NCBI RefSeq assembly: GCF_017948595.1
Contig: NZ_JAGFBV010000002.1
Span: 124,001-188,000, forward strand
From: Flavobacterium geliluteum
GTDB taxonomy: Bacteria > Bacteroidota > Bacteroidia > Flavobacteriales > Flavobacteriaceae
Direction: 5' to 3'
Length of the DNA: 64,000 bases
The position numbers and the translations under genes are program-made. The notes under the pieces were generated by a model, which did no database searches, was not told the origin of the DNA, and saw nothing but the letters and a program-made list of their open reading frames with translations. Position 1 is the stretch's first letter, and the number at the start of each line of letters is the position of its first letter. Of the stretch, positions 1 to 9,194 are shown piece by piece.

Positions 1-1077
1 CCTTTGGCTATTAAAATGGGAAGTGCCTCAACAGGAGCTCACCGTCTTACCTTGGCTGGTGGTGTTAACTCTTTTGGAACCACCATCGGAGCTATTTTAC
101 TAGGAATTGCTTTATTTGGAATGGGAGACAACAAAAACACTTCTCTTTCATTAGAAGATATCAAATTGCCTTTTATCATTCTTGGACTTGCCTTTATTCT
201 GGTAGCCATTTTTATGTATTTGTCTAAAATTGAAGATCCTGTAAAAGAAGAAGTAGTTGTAAAAGTAGCGCACGAAAAATTTAATATTTCAGACTATCCT
301 CAACTATACTTAGGAATGTTAGCTATTTTTATCTATGTTGGAACAGAGGTAACCATCATCAGTAATTTACCCGCTTTACTTCACACTGCCGAATTTGGTA
401 ATGTTCTGGAAGATGCAATTGCTCCATTTATTGCCCTATATTGGGGAAGTTTAATGATCGGACGCTGGAATGGTGGTGTAAACGTTTTTAACACATCCAA
501 CTTAGTCAATACAGCATTAAAATTTATTGTTCCAGCTTTGGCATTTGGAGTAATTATTGGTGCTAACATTTTTGCTGCACATGATGTTTCGTCTTTTTAT
601 ATTTACCCAATCTGGATCTTATTGTTTATTGCTATAAGTTTTGTTGGAGGTAAAAATGCCGGTAAAACTTTAATGCTTTTCGGAATATCAGGTTTGATCA
701 TGATGTTGGCAGGATTAGTTTGTCCGAGTCCGGAAATTGCTAAATTCTTCTTTATCTCAGGAGGTTTATTCTTATCGATCATGTGGCCCTCTATCTTTGA
801 TTTGGCGATCGCTGGTTTAGGCAAAAACACTGGAAAAGCGTCTTCATTCTTAATCATGATGATTTTAGGAGGTGGAGTTATTCCTTTAATTCAGGGAAGT
901 ATTTGCGATATCGATGTTACAAATCCCGAAGGTATATTTGGTATTACCTGGACACATTTCTCTTATGTTGTGCCACTTTTAGGTTTTGCTTATTTAGGTT
1001 TCTACGGATTTTACTGCCCTAAAATATTAAAAAAACAAGGCATTAGTTATATCCAAAGCGAAGGCGGAGGTCACTAA
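1..1077 (+). CDS. Sugar MFS transporter (FucP/GluP-like), 5' partial
   Basis: The reading frame is open from the left edge (codons for Pro-Leu precede the first listed residues), so the true start lies outside the window and about 358 codons are visible. The protein is a run of hydrophobic segments separated by short loops, including a charged cytoplasmic loop near residues 75-95 rich in Lys and Glu. It resembles the glucose/galactose/fucose-proton symporter group of the major facilitator superfamily common in flavobacteria. The sugar is inferred from the family and is not visible in the sequence. A strong hairpin terminator follows directly. Confidence 0.8.
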   Translation, partial: PLAIKMGSASTGAHRLTLAGGVNSFGTTIGAILLGIALFGMGDNKNTSLSLEDIKLPFIILGLAFILVAIFMYLSKIEDPVKEEVVVKVAHEKFNISDYPQLYLGMLAIFIYVGTEVTIISNLPALLHTAEFGNVLEDAIAPFIALYWGSLMIGRWNGGVNVFNTSNLVNTALKFIVPALAFGVIIGANIFAAHDVSSFYIYPIWILLFIAISFVGGKNAGKTLMLFGISGLIMMLAGLVCPSPEIAKFFFISGGLFLSIMWPSIFDLAIAGLGKNTGKASSFLIMMILGGGVIPLIQGSICDIDVTNPEGIFGITWTHFSYVVPLLGFAYLGFYGFYCPKILKKQGISYIQSEGGGH

Positions 1078-1093
1078 TATTCTTTTCAACCAT

Positions 1094-1132
1094 AAAAAAA
1101 TTCCATCTGCAAACGTAGATGGATTTTTTTTT
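1094..1132 (+). terminator. Rho-independent terminator after the MFS gene
   Basis: A 7-bp perfect stem (tccatct at 1102-1108 with agatgga at 1117-1123) is followed by nine T residues. It is preceded by an A run, so it could also work in the opposite direction. Confidence 0.85.
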
Positions 1133-1273
1133 ATGTGAAATGTTTTATGTAAGAAGTGAGATATTTTGCTAAGTTACTAAGGGTCTGAGGTGTATACTTA
1201 ATTCTTTTTATCAGAAAATTAATTCTACCTACAAGTCACTTTTCACTATTTACTAATCACTAAGTACTAACCA

Positions 1274-1930
1274 CTACTTATTTCCTTTCTCAAAATCAGC
1301 AACAAACTGCGCCAATCCAATATCTGTCAATGGGTGTTTCAACAATCCGTAAATAGCAGAAAGAGGACCTGTCATTACATCAGCACCAATTTTTGCACAG
1401 TTTACAATGTGCATCGTGTGGCGCACAGAAGCTGCCAAAATTTGAGTCTCATATCCGTAATTATCATAAATCTCTCTAATCTCCTGAATCAGGTTCAGAC
1501 CATCAGTAGAAACATCATCCAAACGACCAATAAATGGCGACACATACGTTGCACCCGCTTTAGCAGCCAACAAAGCCTGGCCAGCAGAGAATACAAGCGT
1601 TACGTTGGTTTTGATACCTTTATCAGAAAAATATTTTGCAGCCATAACACCCTCTTTGGTCATAGGCAATTTTACAACGATTTGCTCGTGCAATTCGGCC
1701 AATTCCTCACCTTCCTTAATCATTCCGTCATAATCCAGCGCATTTACCTCAGCACTTACATCGCCTTCAACCAGATTGCAAATGTCTACATAATGCTTCA
1801 AAATATTGTTTTTTCCGGTAATTCCTTCCTTCGCCATCAACGACGGATTGGTCGTTACACCATCTAAAACACCTAAAGCTTGTGCTTCTTTAATCTGAGC
1901 TAAATTAGCTGTGTCAATAAAAAACTTCAT
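1274..1930 (-). CDS. fsa: Fructose-6-phosphate aldolase-type transaldolase
   Basis: This 218-residue protein starts [10 protein letters not shown] and has the short (about 215-220 aa) transaldolase/FSA fold of cytosolic TalC-type enzymes. The TTNPSL motif at 25-30 and the Schiff-base lysine in VVKLPMT (about K87) are present. It acts either as transaldolase of the pentose phosphate pathway or as fructose-6-phosphate aldolase; the sequence alone does not separate these two. The frame is open upstream for another 39 codons, but that stretch translates an intergenic palindromic repeat, so the internal ATG at 1930 is taken as the start. Confidence 0.92.
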   Translation of the reverse strand: MKFFIDTANLAQIKEAQALGVLDGVTTNPSLMAKEGITGKNNILKHYVDICNLVEGDVSAEVNALDYDGMIKEGEELAELHEQIVVKLPMTKEGVMAAKYFSDKGIKTNVTLVFSAGQALLAAKAGATYVSPFIGRLDDVSTDGLNLIQEIREIYDNYGYETQILAASVRHTMHIVNCAKIGADVMTGPLSAIYGLLKHPLTDIGLAQFVADFEKGNK

Positions 1931-1992
1931 ATTATATCTATTTAATTGTGTTCGTATTTTGGGCGTGACCACAAGGGTCGGGCTTTCTGTTG

Positions 1993-2030
1993 CAATCTTT
2001 TGTTTTTTAAAGAAAAAAACAAAAGGATTT
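1993..2030. repeat. Intergenic palindromic repeat, copy 1
   Basis: A 38-base segment can fold into a hairpin of about 15 bp (aatcttttgtttttt against aaaaaacaaaaggatt, nearly perfect). The identical 38 bases occur at 17492-17529. Flanks are similar but diverged. It lies upstream of the transaldolase. From memory, related palindromes are dispersed between genes in many flavobacterial chromosomes. Confidence 0.75.
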
Positions 2031-2078
2031 CCACTCCAATCCCTCACGCAAATTTCGTTGCAAAATTACAACTTATAA

Positions 2079-2279
2079 TTATTTAAGAGAATTGTTTTTG
2101 TTCAATTCTTTTAGCTCATCCCTAATTTCTTCGAGAACATTAAGAGTATCTTCTCTATAAAGTTCTGCATTATTTATCCGGTCACTTATCGATTTGAGTA
2201 GTCTTCGAATAATGATCCAAAACGCAACAAGAAACAAAATACCAATTGCTACAGGTATAAACTCATTAATATTTTCCAT
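2079..2279 (-). CDS. Small membrane protein with coiled-coil tail
   Basis: This 66-residue protein has one hydrophobic segment at about residues 9-25 followed by a charged, Leu-periodic helix ending in ELKELNKNNSLK. I do not recognise a named family. It lies 4 bases downstream of the SDR gene on the same strand, so the two are probably co-transcribed. Function unknown. Confidence 0.7.
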   Translation of the reverse strand: MENINEFIPVAIGILFLVAFWIIIRRLLKSISDRINNAELYREDTLNVLEEIRDELKELNKNNSLK

Positions 2280-2283
2280 GATT

Positions 2284-3087
2284 TTATAATTTATAATGGT
2301 TCATTAGCATCTTTTCATACACTTTGTCGGGAAGCGCACGTTTCAAAACAATCGAAAACTTTTGCATAAAAGCGCCCACTTTATAATGTATTTTAGGCGA
2401 TTTTTGCTGTACAATTTGGTACACGGCTTCGGCCATTTCGTTAGGATTGCTTCCTGCGTCAACATGCTCATTCATTGCTGCAAGCGTATCTCCATATACT
2501 TTTTCGTAAGCCGAACCTTTAATCACAGGCGCATGAAAACGCCCCGAAGCAATATTGGTCGCAAAATCTCCTGGTGCGATGTTGGTAATTTCAATACCAA
2601 ATTGCTTCACTTCCATTCGCAACGCTTCGGTAACCAACTCCAAAGCCCCTTTTGATGCCGAATACACACTTCTGTACGGCAAACCCATGTAAGCCGCAAT
2701 TGAGGTGATATTAATAATCAGACCCGATTTTTGCTCACGCATTTGTGGCAAAACTGCTTTCATCACTTCAATCGGCCCAAAGAAATTGGTTTCAAAATTA
2801 TTCTTGATTTCCTCCATCGGAATCTCTTCCAAAGGTCCTGTAATTCCCACACCAGCATTATTTATGACCACATCCAGTCGTCCAGAAGTTTTGATAATAT
2901 TGGCCACCGCAGCCTTTATAGATTCGGCATTTCGAACATCTAACGCCACAAGCGGAAAAATAGAATTTAATACTTTTTCAGGATTTCTGCTCGTTCCGTA
3001 CACAACGAAACCTTTTTTATGCAAAAATTCTCCAATAGACTTTCCAATTCCTGACGATCCTCCGGTAATTAAAACAACTTTATTCAT
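2284..3087 (-). CDS. SDR family NAD(P)-dependent oxidoreductase
   Basis: A classical short-chain dehydrogenase of 267 residues. The N-terminal TGGSSGIG motif (8-15) binds NAD(P), NNAG follows at about 76-79, and the catalytic YSASK motif lies near 141-145 with a serine in INITS upstream. Length and motifs fit the classical subfamily. The substrate cannot be predicted. It is followed closely by a small membrane-protein gene. Confidence 0.93.
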   Translation of the reverse strand: MNKVVLITGGSSGIGKSIGEFLHKKGFVVYGTSRNPEKVLNSIFPLVALDVRNAESIKAAVANIIKTSGRLDVVINNAGVGITGPLEEIPMEEIKNNFETNFFGPIEVMKAVLPQMREQKSGLIINITSIAAYMGLPYRSVYSASKGALELVTEALRMEVKQFGIEITNIAPGDFATNIASGRFHAPVIKGSAYEKVYGDTLAAMNEHVDAGSNPNEMAEAVYQIVQQKSPKIHYKVGAFMQKFSIVLKRALPDKVYEKMLMNHYKL

Positions 3088-3263
3088 TGCTTGGTTAGAT
3101 GTTAAATGTTATATGTGATAAGTTAAATATGATTGTCTGTAATCAGATTTGATGCTATAGGTAAAAACTTCTCAGTTACGACAAGCCCAAAAATAAAAAA
3201 ATCCTCCATAAGGAAGACTAGTTTTGTAATAATTCTGATAAAAGAATTTCGATAAAATAAAAA

Positions 3264-3360
3264 ATGGCAAGCGACCTACATCGCACCGCTCAACCACGTA
3301 CCCTTGCTATGTTCCCATCCTGGGGGAGTCTGCAGGAGCTGGTCGTGTAGGACTTGCCGG
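3264..3360 (-). ncRNA. ffs: Signal recognition particle RNA, small bacterial type
   Basis: Read on the minus strand, the segment begins GGCAAGTCCTACACGACC and ends GGTCGCTTGCC, so both ends pair (GGCAAG/CTTGCC, CCTACA/TGTAGG) into one long rod. The apical part carries the SRP signature: CAGG, an intervening GGGAAC, then AGCAAGGGTA, which is the symmetric and asymmetric loop region that binds Ffh. The 3' end runs into a T-rich stretch on that strand (complement of 3250-3265). A near-consensus Bacteroidota promoter lies directly upstream. Ends are approximate to a few bases. Confidence 0.88.
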
Positions 3361-3362
3361 TG

Positions 3363-3392
3363 CAAATATACAATCTTTTTATATTTTTGCAA
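3363..3392 (-). promoter_or_regulatory. Promoter of the SRP RNA gene
   Basis: On the minus strand a TTG (complement of 3390-3392), a 19-base spacer and TATATTTG (complement of 3363-3370) match the Bacteroidota sigma-A-type consensus TTG-N19-21-TAnnTTTG. The RNA would begin a few bases further on. Confidence 0.75.
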
Positions 3393-3447
3393 GAGCTTTG
3401 TTGCTATAAAAATATCGTCGTATATTGGCTTATTCAAATTTTAAACT

Positions 3448-4500
3448 ATGAAAAATTATAACTTCCTAACTGTCATTTTATTAGGAATCACATTAATTGG
3501 ATGTGGGGACACAAAAAAAGGTGAAAATTCTCTATTTACGATCGATGATTCGGCTTTTCCAGCCCATTTTTTATCGTCAGAAGCAGTTTCGATAGGTATT
3601 TTAAACCCAAAATCGAAAGAAATTGACAGTATTGCGTACACCATAAACGATAAAAGAGCAGGAAGTACAAAAGGTACTGAGAAATTCAAATTCGAATTAA
3701 AAGACCAAAAATTAGGCTATCAATACCTCAAAGCAACTGTTTATTTTGGAGCAGATTCCTCTATTGCCACCAAAAGAATCGAATTGGTTTCAAATGTGAC
3801 TCCAAAATTATTAAAATACAAAGTAATCAATACTTATCCTCATGACATTGCATCATTCAACGAAGGTTTAGAATTCCACAACGATACTTTGTATGAAAGC
3901 ACAGGACAAAAAGGAAGTTCTTACATAAGAAAATACGATTACAAAACAGGCAAAGTCTTCAAACAAGTTGATCTTGACCAACAATATTTTGGCGAAGGCA
4001 TTACGATTGTAAACGGTAAACTGTACCAATTGACATGGCAAGAGAACAAAGGTTTTATTTATGATGCAAAAACCCTAAAACTTGAAAAAACTTTTAATTA
4101 TGATAAAAAGATAGAAGGTTGGGGAATGACCAATGACGGAAAGTTTATTTATCGCTCTGACGGAACTGAAAAAATCTGGAAAATGGATCCAAACACTCAG
4201 AAGTTGATCGATTATATCAATGTTTATTCAGGAGAATCAAAAATAAAAGCCATTAATGAATTAGAATTAATTAACGGAAAATTTTATGTAAATGTGTGGC
4301 AAAAAGACGCTATCGCAGTGGTAAACCCAATATCAGGAGCAGTTGAAGGTATTCTCGACATGTCTGGCTTACGCAAATTAATGACCGGCGTTACTAAAGA
4401 CGATGTTCTAAACGGAATTGCTTACAACCCAAAAACAAAAACAATTTTTGTAACGGGTAAAAACTGGAATAAAATGTTCGAAATCACCGTTTCAGAATAA
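3448..4500 (+). CDS. Glutaminyl-peptide cyclotransferase, lipoprotein
   Basis: The 350-residue product starts with a lipoprotein signal (LIGC, Cys19), followed by an all-beta N-terminal domain (about 30-120). A glutamine cyclotransferase beta-propeller of the PF05096 type follows (about 125-350) with motifs such as FNEGLEF, YQLTW and WGMTNDG. The family converts N-terminal glutamine to pyroglutamate; the lipid anchor points to the envelope. The extra N-terminal domain is typical of the Bacteroidota version. The next gene, hutI, starts 5 bases downstream. Confidence 0.88.
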   Translation: MKNYNFLTVILLGITLIGCGDTKKGENSLFTIDDSAFPAHFLSSEAVSIGILNPKSKEIDSIAYTINDKRAGSTKGTEKFKFELKDQKLGYQYLKATVYFGADSSIATKRIELVSNVTPKLLKYKVINTYPHDIASFNEGLEFHNDTLYESTGQKGSSYIRKYDYKTGKVFKQVDLDQQYFGEGITIVNGKLYQLTWQENKGFIYDAKTLKLEKTFNYDKKIEGWGMTNDGKFIYRSDGTEKIWKMDPNTQKLIDYINVYSGESKIKAINELELINGKFYVNVWQKDAIAVVNPISGAVEGILDMSGLRKLMTGVTKDDVLNGIAYNPKTKTIFVTGKNWNKMFEITVSE

Positions 4501-4505
4501 ACAAT

Positions 4506-5744
4506 ATGATTACTTTAATAACCAATATAAAAGAGCTGTTACAAGTTCGTGAAACTGCTATTGATAAAGTTTCAGGGGCAGAAATGGCAGTACTCCCTAC
4601 CATAAAAAATGCTTTTTTAATACTCAAAGATAATCTTATAGAAGATTTTGGTTTAATGGAAAATCTTCCTAAAATCAAAGCCGATAAAGTTATTGATGCC
4701 ACAGGAAGAATTGTTTTGCCTTCTTGGTGCGACAGCCATACACACATTGTATACGCAGGCAATCGCGAGCAGGAATTTGTAGACCGAATCAACGGATTTA
4801 CGTACGAGGAAATCGCCAATCGTGGTGGCGGAATTTTAAATTCGGCTAAAAAACTCAACGAAACTTCTGAAGAAGAACTTTATGAGCAATCCAAACTCAG
4901 ATTGGAAGAAGTCATACATTTAGGAACTGGTGCGGTCGAAATAAAATCGGGCTACGGTCTTACAGTTGAAGGCGAATTGAAAATGCTGCGCGTGATTAAA
5001 AAACTAGCGCAAAATTATCCTATTGCAATAAAAGCTACTTTTTTGGGCGCACACGCTTTTCCGTTGCATTATAAAGAGAACAAAGCGGGTTATATTGATG
5101 AAATCATCAACAAAATGTTGCCGGAAATAGCGCAACACCAACTAGCCGATTATATTGATGTTTTCTGCGAAACGGGATATTTTTCTGTAGAAGAAACACA
5201 GAAAATTATAGCTGCGGGCATTCGATTCGGCTTAAAGCCAAAAATTCACGTCAATCAGTTCAATTCTATTGGCGGAATTCAGGCTGGAGTTCGATTTAAA
5301 GCCCTTTCTGTCGATCACCTAGAAATTATGAATCCAGAGGATATCGAAGCTTTAAAAAACTCCGAAACGATGCCTGTTGCCTTGCCATCGTGTTCTTATT
5401 TTTTAAGTATTCCCTACACACCTGCGCGAGAAATGATACAAGCGGGATTGCCTCTGGCATTAGCCACAGATTTTAATCCAGGCTCTACTCCTTCCGGAAA
5501 TATGAATTTTGTAGTAGCAACGGCTTGCATCAAAATGAAGATGACTCCCGAAGAAGCTATAAATGCTGCCACCCTAAACGGTGCTTATGCAATGGGACTT
5601 TCTGAGACTCACGGGAGCATTACAAAAGGTAAAAAAGCCAATTTGATCCTGACAAAACCTATTTCGTCTTATTATCAAATTCCGTATGCTTTTGGCAGTA
5701 ATCTTATCGAAAGTGTTTTTATAGAAGGTAAAATTATAGTATAA
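4506..5744 (+). CDS. hutI: Imidazolonepropionase
   Basis: This 412-residue amidohydrolase opens 4-imidazolone-5-propanoate to N-formimidoyl-L-glutamate, the third step of histidine degradation. The metal-binding motif DSHTH is at 76-80, HVNQFN lies mid-protein, and TDFNPGSTPSGNM lies near the C-terminus; all are characteristic of HutI. It is probably co-transcribed with the cyclotransferase gene upstream. hutG follows after one oppositely oriented gene; hutH and hutU are not in the window. Confidence 0.95.
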   Translation: MITLITNIKELLQVRETAIDKVSGAEMAVLPTIKNAFLILKDNLIEDFGLMENLPKIKADKVIDATGRIVLPSWCDSHTHIVYAGNREQEFVDRINGFTYEEIANRGGGILNSAKKLNETSEEELYEQSKLRLEEVIHLGTGAVEIKSGYGLTVEGELKMLRVIKKLAQNYPIAIKATFLGAHAFPLHYKENKAGYIDEIINKMLPEIAQHQLADYIDVFCETGYFSVEETQKIIAAGIRFGLKPKIHVNQFNSIGGIQAGVRFKALSVDHLEIMNPEDIEALKNSETMPVALPSCSYFLSIPYTPAREMIQAGLPLALATDFNPGSTPSGNMNFVVATACIKMKMTPEEAINAATLNGAYAMGLSETHGSITKGKKANLILTKPISSYYQIPYAFGSNLIESVFIEGKIIV

Positions 5745-5748
5745 AAAA

Positions 5749-5776
5749 AGAGGAGCCGTAAAGCTCCTCTTTTTTA
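5749..5776. terminator. Bidirectional terminator between convergent genes
   Basis: An 8-bp perfect stem (agaggagc 5749-5756 / gctcctct 5763-5770) is flanked by A and T runs on both sides. It serves hutI from the left and the coiled-coil gene from the right. Confidence 0.85.
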
Positions 5777-5797
5777 TAATAACATGTTTTTTTAGAC

Positions 5798-6676
5798 TTA
5801 TTTTAAAGTAAAACTTGTTTTAGAAACCAATTCGTCATTATCAAATACATTGATAAAATAAGTTCCTTTTTCAAAATCTTTACCAATTAAATCTTCAGAA
5901 ACATTTACTGTTTTATTTTCGTACTGAACAGTTGTTTTAAAACTGTAAGTTAATGATTGCTCACCAAAATTTTCTGTTTTCTTATCTCCTAAAACATTGT
6001 TTTTGCTATCAATCACTTGTACATAATATGTTTTATCACCAGATTTTGCGATTTGATTTTCAGCAATCGTAAAACTAACTTTTAAAACGTCTGCACGGCT
6101 TGCTTTATCAGTCTCGATTTGTTTACCAGAACTTTTTACTTTGTAAGCAATTGTTTTAGTATTCAAAACAGATAATTTTGCTCCTTTTTCAACAGTTTTA
6201 GCTAACTCCTCATTTTGACCAACCAAAACTTCGTTGTATTTTTTAGATTCTCCTAAAACCACAATAGTACTATCTCTCTGAATAGTTAATACTCCGTTTT
6301 GTTTTTTCAATTCGTCGTTTTCTGCCACCAAAGTTTTCATTTTAGTTTGCATCGCCTGAACTTGGTTTTTGTATTTAGATACATCACCTTTAGATTTATT
6401 CAAATCATCCATTAGCGCTACTACTTTATCTCTTTCCTGAATTAATTCATCAGACATAGAAGTATTTTCTGCAATGGCTGCATCATAAGTAGATTTTAAT
6501 TCTTGCAAATCTTTCATAACAGATTCTTTCTCTGTTAGGGTTGTAGTAAGTTCTGTCTTAACTACGTCTGTGTCAGAAGACAATTTAAAAATATACACTA
6601 AGCTACCAATAAGTAGGACTGCTAAAACAGCGATAACTGCCTTTAGACTTGAGTTGTTGTTCTTTGGGTTTTCCAT
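5798..6676 (-). CDS. Membrane-anchored coiled-coil protein, function unknown
   Basis: 292 residues: a short polar N-terminus, one transmembrane helix at about 12-30, a long coiled coil at about 35-165 rich in Glu, Lys and Leu, then a beta-rich C-terminal domain (about 175-292). Topology suggests the coiled coil and C-terminal domain are periplasmic. Related flavobacterial proteins are sometimes labelled as chromosome partitioning proteins because of the coiled coil; no ATPase motif is present, so that label is not supported. Function unknown. Confidence 0.8.
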   Translation of the reverse strand: MENPKNNNSSLKAVIAVLAVLLIGSLVYIFKLSSDTDVVKTELTTTLTEKESVMKDLQELKSTYDAAIAENTSMSDELIQERDKVVALMDDLNKSKGDVSKYKNQVQAMQTKMKTLVAENDELKKQNGVLTIQRDSTIVVLGESKKYNEVLVGQNEELAKTVEKGAKLSVLNTKTIAYKVKSSGKQIETDKASRADVLKVSFTIAENQIAKSGDKTYYVQVIDSKNNVLGDKKTENFGEQSLTYSFKTTVQYENKTVNVSEDLIGKDFEKGTYFINVFDNDELVSKTSFTLK

Positions 6677-6748
6677 ATTTAAATAATTTTCTTTAAAACA
6701 AATTTAAGAATTAATATAAGGTTATAACGTAAGTTAGTGCAATTATAT

Positions 6749-6756
6749 TATTTTTG
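6749..6756 (+). promoter_or_regulatory. Candidate -7 element for hutG
   Basis: TATTTTTG matches TAnnTTTG, 17 bases before the hutG start codon. No convincing -33 TTG at the usual distance was seen, so this is a weak call. Confidence 0.4.
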
Positions 6757-6772
6757 AACAATATTTTTTTTC

Positions 6773-7810
6773 ATGGAGAAATTAATTCCTTTTACTGTTA
6801 ACGACTTAGCCAGGGTAACCAATCACCGAAGCGGCGAAATAAAATTCGGAGAAAAGATGATTGTCATTCCAAAAGGAGCCGACATCATTCAATTTCTGAA
6901 AGAGACCGATGCTAAATATGTCCTTTTGGGCATCCCTGAAGATATTGGCATACGTGCTAATTTCGGGCGTCCTGGTGCGGCGTCTGCTTGGGAAAGTGCG
7001 ATCAGAGGAATTGCAAATATTCAGCACAATCGTTTTTGCAAAGGCAGCCAGATCATTGTTTTAGGTCAGATTAATGTAAGTCAGGAGATGCGTGACGTCG
7101 AAAACTTAGATTTTAATGATATTGATGACCGCTCAAAACTCAGTCAGTTGGTCGAAAAAATAGACAAAGAAGTTTCGCATATTATTTTTAACATTGTCAA
7201 AGCAGGAAAAACTCCGATCATTATAGGCGGTGGTCACAATAATGCGTACGGAAACATAAAAGGTTCGGCTTTGGCCAAAGGAAAACCGATTAATGCTATC
7301 AATTTTGATGCACATTCAGATTTTAGAATTCTGGAAGGACGTCATAGCGGAAATGGTTTTTCTTATGCTTATGAAGAAGGTTTTCTAAAAAAATATTTCA
7401 TTTTTGGTTTACATGAAAACTACACCTCAAAAAGTGTCCTCGATATTATAAAAAAAATAGAAGATCGTGTACGTTACAACACCTACGACAGTGTTAACAT
7501 CCGTAAAGAAAAAGATTTTAGCAGAGAAATGTTTTATGCTTTAGAATTTATCAAAACAGATGCTTTTGGAATCGAAATTGACTTAGACGCCATTCCTAAC
7601 ATTGCCAGTAGCGCAATGACTATCAGCGGTTTTTCGATCGAAGAATTACGTCAGTTTATTTCGTTTTTTGCCCAACATAAAAATGCGACCTATTTGCATA
7701 TTTGCGAAGGTGCTCCCGATCTGGATGATTCACAGAACAAACATTTAATTGGCAAATTAATTGGATATTTAGTAACCGACTTTATAAAAGCAAACAACGA
7801 AAAAGAGTAA
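6773..7810 (+). CDS. hutG: Formimidoylglutamase-like arginase family protein
   Basis: This 345-residue protein belongs to the ureohydrolase (arginase/agmatinase) family. Metal ligands are seen in GGGHNNAYG, NFDAHSDFR and EIDLDAI. Together with hutI one gene away, this points to hydrolysis of N-formimidoylglutamate to glutamate and formamide. The assignment to HutG rather than another ureohydrolase rests on the family and neighbourhood. Confidence 0.82.
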   Translation: MEKLIPFTVNDLARVTNHRSGEIKFGEKMIVIPKGADIIQFLKETDAKYVLLGIPEDIGIRANFGRPGAASAWESAIRGIANIQHNRFCKGSQIIVLGQINVSQEMRDVENLDFNDIDDRSKLSQLVEKIDKEVSHIIFNIVKAGKTPIIIGGGHNNAYGNIKGSALAKGKPINAINFDAHSDFRILEGRHSGNGFSYAYEEGFLKKYFIFGLHENYTSKSVLDIIKKIEDRVRYNTYDSVNIRKEKDFSREMFYALEFIKTDAFGIEIDLDAIPNIASSAMTISGFSIEELRQFISFFAQHKNATYLHICEGAPDLDDSQNKHLIGKLIGYLVTDFIKANNEKE

Positions 7811-7891
7811 TTTACGCAAAGATAATCAACTGAAAACAAACACTTTTACCAAATAAAGCAATATTCGGCTAAACGATTACGCGAATAAACC

Positions 7892-7899
7892 TATCTTTG
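7892..7899 (+). promoter_or_regulatory. Candidate -7 element for the RNA helicase gene
   Basis: TATCTTTG fits TAnnTTTG exactly and lies 44 bases upstream of the helicase ATG. The -33 region is not clear. Confidence 0.45.
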
Positions 7900-7943
7900 C
7901 AAAGAATTTTAGTACTTAAAACTAAATTCTTAATACCTAAGAT

Positions 7944-9194
7944 ATGTTATTCGAAGATTTATCACTTTCAAAAAGTATACAAAAAGCCGTATTTGAAGAA
8001 GGCTACCTAAATCCCACTCCAATTCAAGAACAATCTATCCCCATCGTTTTGGCAGGAAGAGATTTAATTGGCTGTGCTCAAACCGGTACCGGAAAAACAG
8101 CAGCTTTTGCAATCCCCATCATACATCAGTTACACCGCATTGTAGGTTCATCAAAAAAAGCAAAAGTCATTAGAGCTTTAGTAGTCACCCCTACCAGAGA
8201 ACTAGCGGTACAAATTGGGCAAAGTTTTGATACTTACGCCAAATATACCAATCTTACTCAGTTGACTATTTTTGGAGGCGTTTCTCAAAATCCTCAGGTT
8301 GATACTCTAAAAAAAGGTGTTGATATTTTGGTCGCAACCCCGGGAAGATTATTAGATTTACAAAAACAAGGTTTTCTTGATTTGGATAATTTGCACGTTT
8401 TAGTATTAGACGAAGCCGATCAAATGCTGGACATGGGTTTTATAAACGATGTCAAAAAAATTGTAAAATTAACGCCAAAAAATCGCCAGACCCTTTTGTT
8501 TTCAGCTACTATGCCGATTGCAATTCGCGAACTAGCCGAAATGTTTTTGCAGGATCCTGCAAAAGTAGAAGTTTCGCCAGTTTCGTCAACGGCAGAAAAT
8601 GTAGAGCAACGTGTCTATTTTGTTGAAAAAACAGAAAAAAGAAATTTACTTTATCATTTAATAAAAAATGAAGATTTGTCAAATGTGTTGGTTTTTTCGA
8701 GAACCAAACATGGCGCTGATAATGTGGTAAAAGCACTTCGTAAAAAAGATATTCCAGCCGAAGCCATTCACGGTGATAAGTCACAAAATGCAAGACAACG
8801 AGTTTTGGATGCTTTCAAGAACAAAGAAGTGGGCGTTTTAGTCGCTACCGATATTGCTGCGAGAGGAATCGACATTGACCAATTGCCTTTTGTAATCAAC
8901 TTTGATTTGCCTAACATTCCAGAAACTTACGTACACCGAATTGGTAGAACAGGACGTGCAGGAAATGGCGGAATTGCTATTTCGTTTTGTAGCAAAGACG
9001 AGCATCCGTACTGGAAAGACATTCAGAAACTGATTAAAGTAGATGTAAAAACCATCAGCGATCATCCTTACCAATGGCATGCCGGAAGTCCGGAAGCCAC
9101 GGTTGAACAGCCTAAAAACTCTAACCGAAGCGGTGGTGCACACAAGTCAAGAAAATCAAATGCTTCTAAACAAAATAAAAAACGTTGGTATTAA
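7944..9194 (+). CDS. DEAD-box ATP-dependent RNA helicase (RhlE-like)
   Basis: The 416 residues contain the full DEAD-box set: Q motif (TPIQEQ), Walker A AQTGTGKT at 45-52, PTREL, DEAD at 156-159, SAT at 187-189, then ARGID and HRIGRTGRAG in the second RecA domain. A short basic tail rich in Lys, Ser and Asn probably binds RNA. Such proteins remodel RNA in ribosome assembly or cold adaptation. Its stop codon overlaps the stop of the convergent kinase gene, and the terminator hairpin lies within both 3' ends. Confidence 0.93.
   Translation: MLFEDLSLSKSIQKAVFEEGYLNPTPIQEQSIPIVLAGRDLIGCAQTGTGKTAAFAIPIIHQLHRIVGSSKKAKVIRALVVTPTRELAVQIGQSFDTYAKYTNLTQLTIFGGVSQNPQVDTLKKGVDILVATPGRLLDLQKQGFLDLDNLHVLVLDEADQMLDMGFINDVKKIVKLTPKNRQTLLFSATMPIAIRELAEMFLQDPAKVEVSPVSSTAENVEQRVYFVEKTEKRNLLYHLIKNEDLSNVLVFSRTKHGADNVVKALRKKDIPAEAIHGDKSQNARQRVLDAFKNKEVGVLVATDIAARGIDIDQLPFVINFDLPNIPETYVHRIGRTGRAGNGGIAISFCSKDEHPYWKDIQKLIKVDVKTISDHPYQWHAGSPEATVEQPKNSNRSGGAHKSRKSNASKQNKKRWY

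Noticed and set aside
1274..2047. Longer transaldolase start at 2047
   Set aside because: The extra 39 codons translate the palindromic repeat; the enzyme family begins at MKFFIDTAN.
5798..6676. Chromosome partitioning (ParA-like) label
   Set aside because: Only a transmembrane helix and coiled coil are seen; no P-loop ATPase domain.
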